From positions 1,078,693,001-1,078,757,000 of the forward strand of contig CM057453.1 of the NCBI GenBank assembly GCA_016271365.2: a stretch of DNA of 64,000 nt, read 5' to 3'. This DNA comes from Neoceratodus forsteri. Taxonomy: Eukaryota; Chordata; Ceratodontiformes; Ceratodontidae. The position numbers and the translations under genes are program-made. The notes beneath the pieces are model-generated. The model saw only the letters and a list, made by a program, of their open reading frames with translations, ran no database searches and was not told the origin of the DNA. Shown here in pieces: positions 34,665 to 44,828 of this stretch (position 1 is the first letter of the stretch; every line of letters starts with the position of its first letter).

Positions 34665-35184
34665 TTTCATTCATCTGTGCAGTTAACAGAAGGTGTAGCT
34701 TGAGGCTTATGGTGAGCCTTTGACTTTTTTTATATCTCTACAACACCCTTATGTAGTTTTTTACAACTGCATGGAGTATCTTTATACCTGTATTTGTAGA
34801 ATATGCAAATCTACATCATTGTAAGCTCTCTTGAAGAAGTTCCTAGACACTCCTATTCCTGTTCGTAAGACATAAAATCATGAGAACCATAACCTCTGTG
34901 CACAGCACCAACACAACAGTTACACAAAAGCATATTGGCAATAAAAGCCAAGTTTTAAAGAAACACAAACTTACATGTGTGCCATTAATTCAAGGCACCA
35001 TGGGTAATGTGTGCAAATGTGTAATGTGTACCATGTAAAATTACATTTCTTCTGCACCTTTTGCTAATTCTACTGTCAACATATTTGTAAGGACTGATGC
35101 ATGATGATAACCATGGCTGTAACCTGCTCACACACCTTAAACTACTCTGTAACCCAAGTCTTTCTCTATATGAAAATATGTATT

Positions 35185-35287
35185 GTTATCCCGGGGTACC
35201 CCTGAAAAAGGGACCTTCGGGGCTCAGTGGGTCTACCCGGTCACCAAAATTTTAAATAAAAAAAATAAATAAAATAAATAAATAAAG
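35185..35287 (+). mobile_element. LINE or SINE 3' tail, (AAAT)n-ended
   Basis: CCCGGGGTACCCCTGAAAAA, then GTCTACCCGGTCACCAAAAT and TTTAAATAAA with repeated AAAT/AATA. It matches the tails of the SINEs on the minus strand at 42394-42480 and 47541-47640 (TTACCCGGTCAACAAAAACT plus (AAAT)n). The upstream limit is not clear and no coding part was recognised. Confidence 0.6.
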
Positions 35288-35835
35288 CAACATGAAGGAA
35301 TTCAGGCTGGTTGTACTTTTAAAAGGACTATAAGGTGCCAACATGCTTCATAAAAAGTCCACATACTGTACATATGTTTAATCCTTATTAGAACTCCTCA
35401 ATGCTATTCAGCGTTTGTCTCAGTCCAGAACAATAGGTCTGCCAGCCAGATATTGTTAGCATGGGAGATCTTGGTGAGCCTAAAGCAGAAAACTATTTTA
35501 AAGGATAAGAATCACAATCCTAAAGACTTGATGAAAAGGTTACATTTCTTCTGTATAAAATATGAAGGGTTTAAAAATGGTTTATTACATGTAACTGCCT
35601 TGACTGTGATAAGAGACCATTTTAAATATGTCTATATTTGAATGATTCCTTGTTTCTTCCTTTACTCATATTCAGTTTTTGATGCTATTTTGGTTTTGCT
35701 TTCTTTATGACTTTCCTATTCCTATTCAATGTGTTTTGCCTTTTGTCTCTACTATGTTCTGCCTGTTTTGAGATATCCTGGATATTCAGTGATGTCAGCT
35801 TACATTGTTGAATAGTGCTAACAAATCAGTACGGA
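35288..35835. other. Unassigned sequence in the foldback loop
   Basis: About 550 bp with no supported feature. A 62-residue frame at 35453-35641 has no recognisable similarity. Confidence 0.3.
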
Positions 35836-36224
35836 TTGGGACATGATAGAAACGTTCAAGTACCTCAAGGGAATCAACAAAGTCCAGGAGGGTAGCATCT
35901 TTCAGAAAAAGAGATGTGTAAGAATATGGGGACACAATTTAAAGATAGAGGGGGGACGGCTCAGGGGTAAAATGAGGAAATCTTTTTTCACGCAGAGAGT
36001 GGTGGATGCGTGGAACTGCCTTCCTGGAGAGGTTGTTGGGGCTAAAACAGTGGGGGAATTCAAACATGCATGGGACAGACACAAGGCAATTGTAGTGGGG
36101 GTGGCAGGAAGTAGGGTGTTGGTTAACTAGAATCTGCAGCTTATCTGGTAGGTAGGGAAATGAGCAGACTGGGTGGGCCAAGTGGTCCTTATCTGCCATC
36201 AAAGTCTATGTTTCTATGTTTCTC
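35836..36224 (+). mobile_element. CR1 LINE 3' end, best-preserved CR1 C-terminus
   Basis: One continuous frame encodes MIETFKYLKGINKVQEGSIF, QKKRCVRIWGHNLKIEGG, MRKSFFTQRVVDAWNCLP and VGAKTVGEFKHAWDRHKAIV, the usual C-terminus of a CR1 reverse transcriptase. The terminus GTGGGCCAAGTGGTCCTTAT plus two TCTATGTT units follows. It is strongly 5'-truncated. The intact frame suggests it is younger than the other CR1 copies here. Confidence 0.88.
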
Positions 36225-36514
36225 TGATACCAATATCATTAAAGGGTCACAAAATAGTGGCACAGCAAGTCGTAATCAGTGAATAGTGTGAATTTAAAGC
36301 ACAAACAGAACATTGACAATGTCATAAACATTTTTTGAATAAAAAACTGCTCAAACACATATGAATTATTAGATTTTAAATACTACATTATATTTTAAGA
36401 GGACCATATACCCTGTTGTTCACATTTTTATATATTATTATAAAGTAATGCATATGCATAGTCTGTTTATTCACCCCGCTCTATTGTGTTGTGTGTTTGT
36501 TTTGAAATAGTCCT
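36225..36514. other. Foldback loop, right part
   Basis: About 290 bp, A+T-rich, with no supported feature. The right foldback arm begins at about 36515. Confidence 0.4.
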
Positions 36515-37504
36515 ATTTTTTATGTTGATTACACGCAGCGCAAGAAACATTGGCACAGCTTGCTGAGAAGCAGGCTGTGGAGGCATGGCACTGTTGTGGC
36601 CAATGCCCCCACAGCCTGTAAAGGCTTGTCCCACCTCCCCCCATGCCTTTACAGGCTGCTGGTGACACAAGTTTGGAACGTTCACACCAACTTGTGACAA
36701 ATCAGCAGCTGCAATCAGGGGCTGCCTCATCATTGCAGCTTAAGCCATCCGCTGCAATGAGGGAGTGACCCATCACTGCAGGGCGGATCAAGCAAGATTG
36801 ATATTGTTTGTGAACATGGCAGTGGGTTGCTGCCCTGTTCACAAACAATATAACCCCCCAATGTTTATCTGCTGAAGGGGGAGCCCACTCCCCGTTGGCA
36901 TAATGTGCCCCCCCATTTCATTGTCTGCCGATGGGGTGCCCAATCCCCGTCGGCAGAAAGGAATCCCCCCCTTTTGTTGTTTGCCAATGGGGGTGCCCAA
37001 TCCCCCGTCGGCTACAGTGCCTCCCCAAAAGCGAGACTCTGGTGGTGTGCTGGGAGCCCACCCCAGCATGCCAAATGCCCCTATGAAATGAAAAACCATC
37101 CCGCATTGTCTTTTTTTTTTTACCTGGAAAGAAAAAATGGTCCCTCGTGATCTCCCAGACCCCCCTTCCACAACCCGCACCCACCCACTGAGTACCCTGC
37201 CTCCCCACACCCCCTTCACCCCATACTTACCTCCAGAGTCCAGCGGAATGCTCTTCTGTGGACCGGGAACACGACTGCACTCTTCAAAGTTGACCGCGAA
37301 CTGAGGAAATGCCGGTAAGCTGAATAATGGAGTAAATAGGGTTTTTTTCAACTTTGCTGCACATGTTGGGCATTTTTTGGAATTTTTTCACCAAATTTTC
37401 AACATGGGGTTTTTGGGACCCCTCCTCATGAATGCTTCAACTGTCATGGTGTTAATCGGTCCCAAAAGGTGATTTTGCAGTCACTGCACGGAAGCACCTT
37501 TGGG
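36515..37504. repeat. G+C-rich inner segment of the right arm
   Basis: Inverted counterpart of 32441-33468. On the minus strand it reads GCATTTCCTCAGTTCGCGGT, then GGTAAGTATGGGGTGAAGGG. The 170-residue minus-strand frame (37351-36839) starts just before this and crosses the splice-donor-like word. Only part of it is preserved on the left arm, so I do not call it a gene. Confidence 0.7.
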
Positions 37505-38705
37505 GGCCGATTAATGAAATTACAGTGCCAGTGTTCATGAGATGGGCTCTCAAAAAGCCTATGTTGCAAATTTGGTGGAAAAAAATCCCAAAAATTACTG
37601 TTTTATGAGCGTGCACTGCGCAGTTGCTATGCATGCTCATAACTTCAAGAATCTGCAATATTTTGATGCCTGATTTGCAACATTGGCATTTTGTCACACC
37701 TCCTTGTGCACAGTACAGCTGTTATTGTTCACATCCTGGCAGAAATGTGTTTTCTCACTTCTGGTGCAGAATAGCATGGTTGCTATCAGAAATCAGTGTT
37801 CAGGACAGATTAAGAAAATTACAGTGACACTGATCATGAGTAGAGGTCCTGAAATGGCTGTGTTGAAAATTTGGTAATGATACTCCATAAAATGACTGTG
37901 TTACGAGCGTGCATTGTGCAGTTTGCACGCACGCTCATAACTTCGTGAATGTATATTTTCACTCCAGATTTTCGACATTGCCATTTTCCCACACCTACTT
38001 ATGAACAGTGCAGCTGTCATCATTTTTCCCATCCTGGCCAAAATGTGTTTTCGTAGTTCCGGCGCAGAATAGAGTGGTCGCTGTGGGAAATCACTGTCTG
38101 GGACAGAGTAATAAAATGACAGTGATACTGTTCATGAGCAGAGGTCCTAAAATGCCTATGTTGAAAATCTGGTGATGATTGCCCATCAAATGACTGTGTT
38201 ACAAGGGTGCATTGCACACTTTCCACACACCCTTGTAACTTTGCAGATTCGTATTATTGTCATGCCACATTTTCAACATTGGCAATTTTTCACACCTCCT
38301 TATGAGCAGTACAGCTGTCATTTTTCACATCCTGAGTGAAATGTGGTTTCCCAGTTGCAGCACAGAATAACGCGGCCGCTGTGGGAAATCAGTGTTCGGG
38401 ACAGATTAAGAAAATAACAGTGGCACTGTTCATGAAGAGAGGTCCTAAAATCCCTATGTTGTAAATTTGGTGTCAAAACTCCATAATATGACTGTGTTAC
38501 AAGCGTGCATTCAACTGTTCCCACGCACCCTTGTAACTTCACAAATTTGTAATATTTTCACACCACATTTTCAACAGTGGCATTCTTTCACACCTCCTTA
38601 TGAACAGTACAGCTGTCATTTTTCACATCCTGGCTAAAATATGTTTTTGCACTCCTGACGGAGAATAGCACGGTCGCTGTGGGACATCAGTGTTTGGGAT
38701 AGATT
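37505..38705. repeat. ~297-bp tandem array, right arm
   Basis: Inverted counterpart of 31149-32440. GATTAAGAAAAT-type marks lie near 37505, 37807, 38106, 38404 and 38701, spaced about 297-302 bp. The same internal blocks occur in reverse complement. Confidence 0.85.
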
Positions 38706-40440
38706 AAGACGGAACGAGTGAGAAGGGAGAGTGACTGAGCTCAACTGAGCTCTGTTGGGACTGCTCCGGATTTGTTTGTGGGCAGAAAAAGGCCCCAACA
38801 CAAGAGGCCAGTACAAAAGGGCAGCCTGCAGCACTGGGAGAAACAGAAAGAGAGAGTGAGTGGAGGGGGGAGTGAGCGAACTTACCGGAGTGCTGTCAGG
38901 ACTTCTGTGGATTTCTTTGTGGGTAGAAAAAGGTGTCAATGCAGGCAGGGGCCCAGTAGAAAAGGCCAGCCTGCAGCAGTGGGAGAAACAGTATGAGTGA
39001 GTGAGACAGGGGGACTGAGTGAGCTCAACGGAGCTCTATCAGGACTGCTGCAGATTTCTTTGTTGGCAGAAAAAGGTGTCAATGCAGGCAGGAGCCCCAT
39101 ACAAAAGTGCCGCTTGCAGTGCCAGAACAAACAGAATGAGCACGTGACAGAGGGAGACTGAGTGACCTCAATAGAGCTTTGTCGGTACAGCTGCAGATTT
39201 GTTTGTGAACAGACAAAGGTGCCAATGCAGCCAGCAGCCCCGTACACAAGTGCAGCCTGCAGCACCAAGAGAAACAGAATGAGTGAGCGACAGAGTGGTA
39301 GTGAGTGAGCTCAACGGAGCTCTATTGTGATTGTTGTGGAATTCTTAGTGGGCAGAAAATGCAGCAACACAGGCAGCAGCCCAGTACAAAAGGCCAACTT
39401 GCAGCGCGGGCAGAAACGGAAAGAGTGAGTGAGACAGGGGAAGTGAGCAAGCTCAATGGAGCTGTGTTGGGACTGCTTCAGATTTGTTTCTGGCTAGAGC
39501 AAGCCACCAATGCAGACAGGAGCCCAGTATAAAAGGGCAGCCTGCAGTGGCAGGAGACACAGAATGAGCGAGTGAGGGAAGGGGGAGTGAGTGAGCTCAA
39601 AGAAGCTCTGTTGGGACTGCTGCAGATTTGTTTGTGGGCAGGAAAAGTCAACAATGCATGCAGGGGCCCAGTACAAAATTGCAGCCTGCAGTGGCAGGAA
39701 AACCAGAATGAGCGAGTGAGAGAGGGGGAGTGAGCGAGCTCAACAGAGTGTATTGTAACTGCTGCAAATGGTGGCAATGCATGCAGGAGCCCAATAGAAA
39801 AGGGCAGCCTGCAACGCCACCAGAAACGGAATGAGTGAGTGAGAGAAGGGGACTGAGTGAGCTCAACGGAGCATTGTCAGGACTGCTGCAGATTTCTATG
39901 TGGGCAGAAAAAGGCGCCAACAGAGCCAGGAGCTCAGTACAAAAGGACAGGCTGCAGCGCCAGGAGAAACAGAATGAGTGAGTGACCAGGGGAGTGAGTG
40001 CCCTCAACTGAGCTCTGTCAGGACAGCTGTGGATTTCTTTGTGGTCAGAAAAAGGTGCCAACACAGGCAGAAGCCCAGTACAAAAGGGCAGCCTGCAGCA
40101 CCGGCAGAAACGGAACAAGTGAGTGAGAGAGTGGGACTCAGCAGGCTCAACAAACCTGTGTTGGGACTGCTGTAGATTTCTTTGTGGGCAGAAAAAGCCA
40201 ACAACTGAGGCAGGAGCCCAGTACAAAAGGGCAGCCTGCAGCGCCAGGAGAAACAGAATGAGTGAGTGAGAGAGGGGGAGTGAGCCACCTCAACGCAGCT
40301 GTGTTGGGACAGCTGCAGATTCCTTAGTGTGCAGAACAAGGTACCAATGCAGGCAGGAGCCCAGTACAAAACAGCAACCTGTAGCACTGGGAGAAACAGA
40401 CTTAGCAAGTGACAGAGGGGTAGTGAGCGAGCTCAACACA
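38706..40440. repeat. 142-bp tandem array, right arm (~12 units)
   Basis: GAGTGAGCGAGCTCAACGGAG-like marks recur near 38739, 38877, 39022, 39165, 39309, 39451, 39593, 39738, 39860, 40001, 40145, 40288 and 40431, mostly 138-145 bp apart with one short unit of ~122. They are reverse complements of the left-arm units. The right arm has about two more units than the left. The 192-residue frame at 39648-40226 (minus) is a repeat translation. Confidence 0.9.
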
Positions 40441-40476
40441 CCAGCGTAATCAACATTCAGCACTGACAAATGCTTG

Positions 40477-40924
40477 TTCATTATATAGATACCTATATTA
40501 ATGTACACTTTTTCCCACCAAATATTTAATTTTTAATAATTTAACAGTTCTGGAACCCAGTGACATCAGTTGAGCTGAAGACTGCATTGAAGTAGAATCT
40601 AGTTACATTAGCTGATGCCTTTTTGTCTCTACTTATTGCCTCTCCTGATTCTCCTCAGCTCCCTGCCCCTAATGCCCCTCCTTCAGTTCTGATACTTTCC
40701 TGACCAGTAACATACCATCCTTCTCACTGTTTCCCTTCCTACCCTCCAAGTTTTACAACACTCACCCCTTCACCCCGTTGACTTCCCTATGTATTGCCTC
40801 ACTCTAAAGAGCCTAGGACCTGGAAATGTGCCTTTACTGGTAGCTCTAAGGATTGTATGCTACCTGTGCTTCCCTTTCTACCCTTCTCCCCCTACAACTC
40901 TGATCCTCCCTGCATCCCTTAAAC
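40477..40924. other. Unassigned sequence
   Basis: About 450 bp between the giant foldback and the next CR1. It has a pyrimidine-rich section around 40630-40760. No supported feature. Confidence 0.3.
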
Positions 40925-41896
40925 TTTCAGGTACTCTCAAATGCAGACAGAGAGAGGATCACAGATTTAGAAGTGGGTAGTCATCTGGGAACAAGCGACC
41001 ACCAGACTGTGGTTCATGATAAACACAACCTCAGAGTCAAGACATACAGAAGTGAAGGTGCTGGACTTTAGGATGGTTGACTTTGGCAAAATGGGTGAGT
41101 GCCTAAGGAATGCACTAGCAAATGGGCAGGAAGGAGGGGTGGAAGAACAATGGGGAAAAATCAAAACTGCCATCACAGAGGCAACAAGCCTTTGTGAGAA
41201 GCAAATAAACAAAACAAAATGAAGTAAAACATTACTATGGTTCTCAAAAGAGGTTGCGAGGAAGGTTAGGGAGAAAAACATAGCATTCAGGCAGTATAAG
41301 GAATCACAGAAGGAGCAGGACAGAGAACTGTATCAGTTAAAGCAGAAGGAAGTGGAGAAGGCAGTCAGAATAGTGAATGCCCAAACCAAGGAAAAGATAG
41401 CCAACTCATTTAAGAAGGGGGATAAAACCTTTTATGGGTACATCAGGGAGTGAAAGAAGACCAACGGAGGGATAGTGAGGCTTGATAAAGGGGTGGGAAG
41501 GTGGGAAGAGGGTGACAGTGATACTAAACAAATACTTTTGCTCAGTATTCACAAAAGAAGAAGAGTGGGTGGTACTTAAACCAAACAATAGAAGCACTCT
41601 GGACAGGGGGTCGATACCAGTCCATTCACGGAAGAAAGGGTCCTGAGAGAACTCCTAAAATGTAGGGTGGACAAAGCAATGGGGCCTGATGGGATTCACC
41701 CCAGAATTCTAAAAGAACTAAGGAGAGTCCTAGTGACACCACTGACTACCCTTTTTAACAAATCATGGGAGGATGGTGTGGTAGCTAAGGACTGGAGGAG
41801 GGTGGATGTGATTTCCCTTCACAAACGTGGGAACAAGGCAGAGGCAGAAAACTACATACCTATTGGTTTGACCTCAGTGGTAGGGAAAATGATGGA
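40925..41896 (+). mobile_element. CR1 LINE, endonuclease end to start of RT
   Basis: The plus strand encodes the end of the CR1 endonuclease (VGSHLGTSDHQTVV, about 40972-41013, with the SDH motif), then FRMVDFGKMGECLRNALANG (41066-41120), a degraded basic linker, LNKYFCSVFTKEEE (41525-41568), MDKAMGPDGIHPRILKELRR (41667-41725), LFNKSWEDGVVAKDWRRVDV and NYIPIGLTSVVGKMME (41850-41897). It stops within the reverse transcriptase fingers, where an L2-like LINE lies in opposite orientation. Stops and shifts are frequent in the linker. Confidence 0.85.
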
Positions 41897-42393
41897 AGGT
41901 ACTAATCTTGGGTGATTCTGTAAGGTTAACAGGTAACTCATTGTACCATTTTGGTCCTTGGTACAGGATGGAGTTCTGGGCCAGTTTCGTCCTTTTGAAA
42001 GGAATCACCAACCTGTCTGTAGCCATGCTTCTTGTTGATTTGGTGGGAACTGCCAGTGTAAAGAGGCAGCCCAGTGCAGGGGGAGAAAGTCCAAGAAGCA
42101 TTTTTTCCAGAAGTAGGCAGGTTTGATATTGTGCTTTAAGATGGAGTGGGAGCCACCCAATTTTGGTGTAGAGCATGCAAGTGTGGGTGTCCTGGGCAGC
42201 CCCTATGGCTAGTTGACAGGACTTATTTAGTAGTGTGCTGACCCTGTTTATGGCAGTTTTAGTGCCTGCCCCATAGAAAGGCAGCTCATAATCTATGGGG
42301 GACATCACTGAATTACTGATGGCAAGTTTCAGAGCATCTGGTGTCATAGAATGTCTATAGTGGTAGAGGATCCCAAGTTTTGTATTCGCTGAC
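41897..42393 (-). mobile_element. L2-like LINE 'F', 3' part (continues at 55389-57421)
   Basis: On the minus strand one frame encodes the end of an L2/CR1-group ORF2: ANTKLGILYHYRHSMTPDAL, IDYELPFYGAGTKTAINRV, LYTKIGWLPLHLKAQYQTCL and RTKLAQNSILYQGPKWYNEL. Reading continues from FSHHIDSVIKS at 55389, because joining position 42393 to 55389 gives the order seen in the related LINE at 60560-60400 (YHTHIDAL..VTNIRLGILYR). So this is one element split by a 13-kb insertion. The 3' UTR is missing at the CR1 junction near 41897. Confidence 0.8.
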
Positions 42394-42585
42394 TTTTTAT
42401 TTATTTATTTAGTTTTTGTTGACTGGGTAAGTGCACTAGACAAGCCTTGCCTATTTTCAGGCATGACTCAGGGGAGGGGGATACAGATGAATGCCAACTG
42501 ACCTTGAACCAGATTAAGCTGTTGGTGGTATTTTCAGTGAATGAGGGAAATTTGGCCAGGACACTGGGGAAATTCCCCTACTCTT
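42394..42585 (-). mobile_element. SINE a, 3' half (body and (TAAA)n tail)
   Basis: On the minus strand it starts AAGAGTAGGGGAATTTCCCC, continues AGTGTCCTGGCCAAATTTCC and TACCACCAACAGCTTAATCT, and ends TTACCCAGTCAACAAAAACT with (AAAT)n. The 5' half of the same SINE is at 55133-55388. CCCCTACTCTT (42575-42585, plus view) is repeated at 55133-55143 and is the target duplication of LINE E1. The tail abuts the L2-like LINE at 42393. CTGAC at 42389-42393 and 55384-55388 may be the SINE's own short target duplication. Confidence 0.82.
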
Positions 42586-42614
42586 GGCCAGTAGTGGGAC
42601 AGGCTATCAGCAAG

Positions 42615-44828
42615 ATGGTCACTCGGAGCAGGACATTTGAGGGAGAAGACATTAGTGCTGTGGCAGTGCTTGCCTCAGCTCCCACTGTGGGTCTGCAAGA
42701 GGCAAAACAAGCAGATTTACTAGAATACGAATCCAGGATGAATTTCACGAGGCTCCTTTTTCCTTGGAGGAAATGGAGCTTAATATCAGTAAAGCTACAA
42801 GTAATATTTCATTTCAAGAAGGTGCTGAAACCTTGCAAGTAAGCACTGAAGCGTTCCAGCTGATCACAGAGTCTGCAGAGCGACAGCTTATGGAGGCGTG
42901 CCCTGTCATTACCTCAGGAATTTCTGTCAGCAGCTCAGCTGAGGAGAATATCTCTGAACAGCCCGTGGGGCTTGATGAGTCAACGTTTTCCCTTACTGAT
43001 GTGGTTTCTACAAATATCAGTGACATGATTGAACTGAAGGCTAAACTTAATGCTGATGCTCCCATACAAAATGCTGGCAGTATTTTTGTTAAACCGAACG
43101 TGTGCCTAAAGCCAGAGTTTGTGGGGCCAGATAAAACGCTTAGCGCTGGGACTTTAGAGCATCAACAAGAAAATGTTTCTCCCCCTTCTGCTGCAGGTTT
43201 CCCCTCTAAACCTAGTGCTCTGCTAAGCAAAACTGCTGGTTTCATGTATAAACAACTGACTAAGGTAGAGCTGGTAGTTTCCCCTACCATTATTTACCAA
43301 TCTGCAACGGAGCCTCAGCCAGGAGTCACAGAATTCTTTTTCAAGGATGTGCTGCACAACGCTGGGGATAATAAGGGTGCTTCACAACTCCATTGTAAAA
43401 CTGACCCTATTTCTAACCCAGTGGCTCCTCCTAACTTGTCTGAGGGTCCATGGATGCCAGGAAAGGCCTTGGTAGGGGCAGGTTGGAAACGAGCCATCTC
43501 AGGTATTTGGTTACCTGACCCTGATTGGGATTTGGACTTTAAGCTTTCGCTAAACCCCCTTACATGGAAACCAGGCTCCAATTCTAAACTAAGCATTAAA
43601 GCTGGGTTAAAGCATGCTGAAGCAAGCCCCCCCCCCTTCACCCTCAGAACTTCAAGTCCTGCAGGACACAGTTCCTAAGAATTCTTTACCTATTGCTACA
43701 CATATCAATCTTTCAAGTTTAGAGGCCTCTAAACCACCTCATCAAAAGCCTTTGATGTCCAAACTCTTTTCTACTACTAAAAGGGAAGCTGCTCCACAGA
43801 GGAATGCTGTGAGAATCCAGTACAAAGGAGGGTTGGACTGTAGACCTGACAGATACTATGTTGGGAAAACTTTGATTAAAGACTCTTTGCATTTTTCCCC
43901 CAAAGATGTTTATGCATTTATAAATATTTCAGGTGAGGATAATTTCGACTTTAGTTTCAGGACATCATACGCTTTAGATTTTTTTGGGAAAGGTATGGGT
44001 AGGTCAAATTCCCTCCCACATGGACCCCCTTTTTGGTAATTCCCCTTACTAAACCATTGATTAAATCTGTTACTGTAATGTTTCAGAATGAGGGGGGGTC
44101 CATGTGGAAGATATTACATTTTGGCTTTCCCAGAATTGCCAAGTATTGAGTTCCCCTGAACCCATTCTGGATTCAGAGCAATTCTGGACAGGTGGGTGGA
44201 AATACAAAGTTAAGCTGAGGCAATGTGACTCTGGCATTGAGCACATCCCAAACTCCTTTTTGTTGGGGAGGGCTCGTGGAGTCTGCTTTTAAGGAGGTCA
44301 TCCTCGAGCTTGTTATAAGTGTGGCTCTAGAACCCACTTGTCAAGAGTGTGTGCGACCAACCCAGGTGCGACAATTGTGGGGAAGTGGGCCATGTCACCA
44401 TGCAATGTGCAAATCACACTAGATGTGATTTGTGTGAGGAGTATGGTCATGTTTTCAGGGATTGCAATTGGGCAGCAACAAATAAAGCAACCTGTATTAG
44501 CCCTGACCTCCTGATTCAGAAAGCTCAAGACTCTGCAGATTCTCTCCCCCACCCCGTGGTTGAAGAGCAGATTTCTCAGGAAGTTTCCCCATCTGTACCT
44601 TCCTCCTCAGGGCATACAGAGCAGACTCTTTGCACTGTCTCTCAAGCTTTGTTAAAGGAGGGGATAAGTGACGTTCCTTCGGTACCTCAGGAGTTGGTAC
44701 CAGTTTTTTATACCGACCCAGTCACTTCAGGCCCTTATGGTCCATTCACAGCTCCTTCATCTCCATTGTCTAGATGGAGATCTTCTCGGAATTTGCAATC
44801 AAAATCCCCCCTGTTCATGTTTCAGTAG
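42615..44828 (+). pseudogene. E1 ORF1: RNA-binding protein with zinc knuckles, frameshifted
   Basis: ORF1 proteins of Tx1-clade LINEs bind the element RNA. The start ATG at 42615 (MVTRSRTFEGEDIS) aligns with the E2 start (MAERGGPRQEMEDIS). A 304-residue frame at 42764-43678 covers the variable N-terminal half. The conserved core continues at 43755-43980 (RRNAVRIQYKGGLDCRPDRY, then YAFINISGEDNFDFSF). Zinc knuckles lie at 44305-44480: CYKCGSRTHLSRVC, CDNCGEVGHVTMQC and CDLCEEYGHVFRDC. At least four frame changes occur (near 42770, 43650, 44000 and 44350). It is not translatable as a whole. Confidence 0.82.

Larger units (their letters stand above)
29678..40476. mobile_element. Giant foldback (inverted-repeat) element, 10.8 kb
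   Basis: The left arm 29678-33468 and right arm 36515-40476 are inverted copies over their whole length, so the unit is a ~3.8-4.0 kb inverted repeat around a ~3.0 kb loop. The ends match as CAAGCATTTGTCA(A/G)TGCTG and its complement, the innermost ends as AATCAACATAAAAA. From outside inward each arm has a 142-bp tandem array, a ~297-bp tandem array and a G+C-rich ~1 kb segment. Inner blocks look about 85% identical by eye. No target duplication or transposase was found. The layout resembles foldback elements, which have long internally repetitive inverted ends. Confidence 0.85.

Noticed and set aside
39648..40226. 192-residue minus-strand frame with repeated cysteine-containing peptides
   Set aside because: The peptide repeats every ~47 residues because the DNA is the 142-bp tandem array. 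Equivalent frames occur in the other arm.
41897..42393. A separate short LINE distinct from the one at 55389-57421
   Set aside because: The protein order across 55389 to 42393 is continuous by comparison with LINE G, which is best explained by one interrupted element.
42394..42585. This block as the 5' UTR of LINE E1
   Set aside because: It continues in sense order from the SINE 5' half at 55133-55388 and matches SINE c across the junction, so it is SINE sequence.
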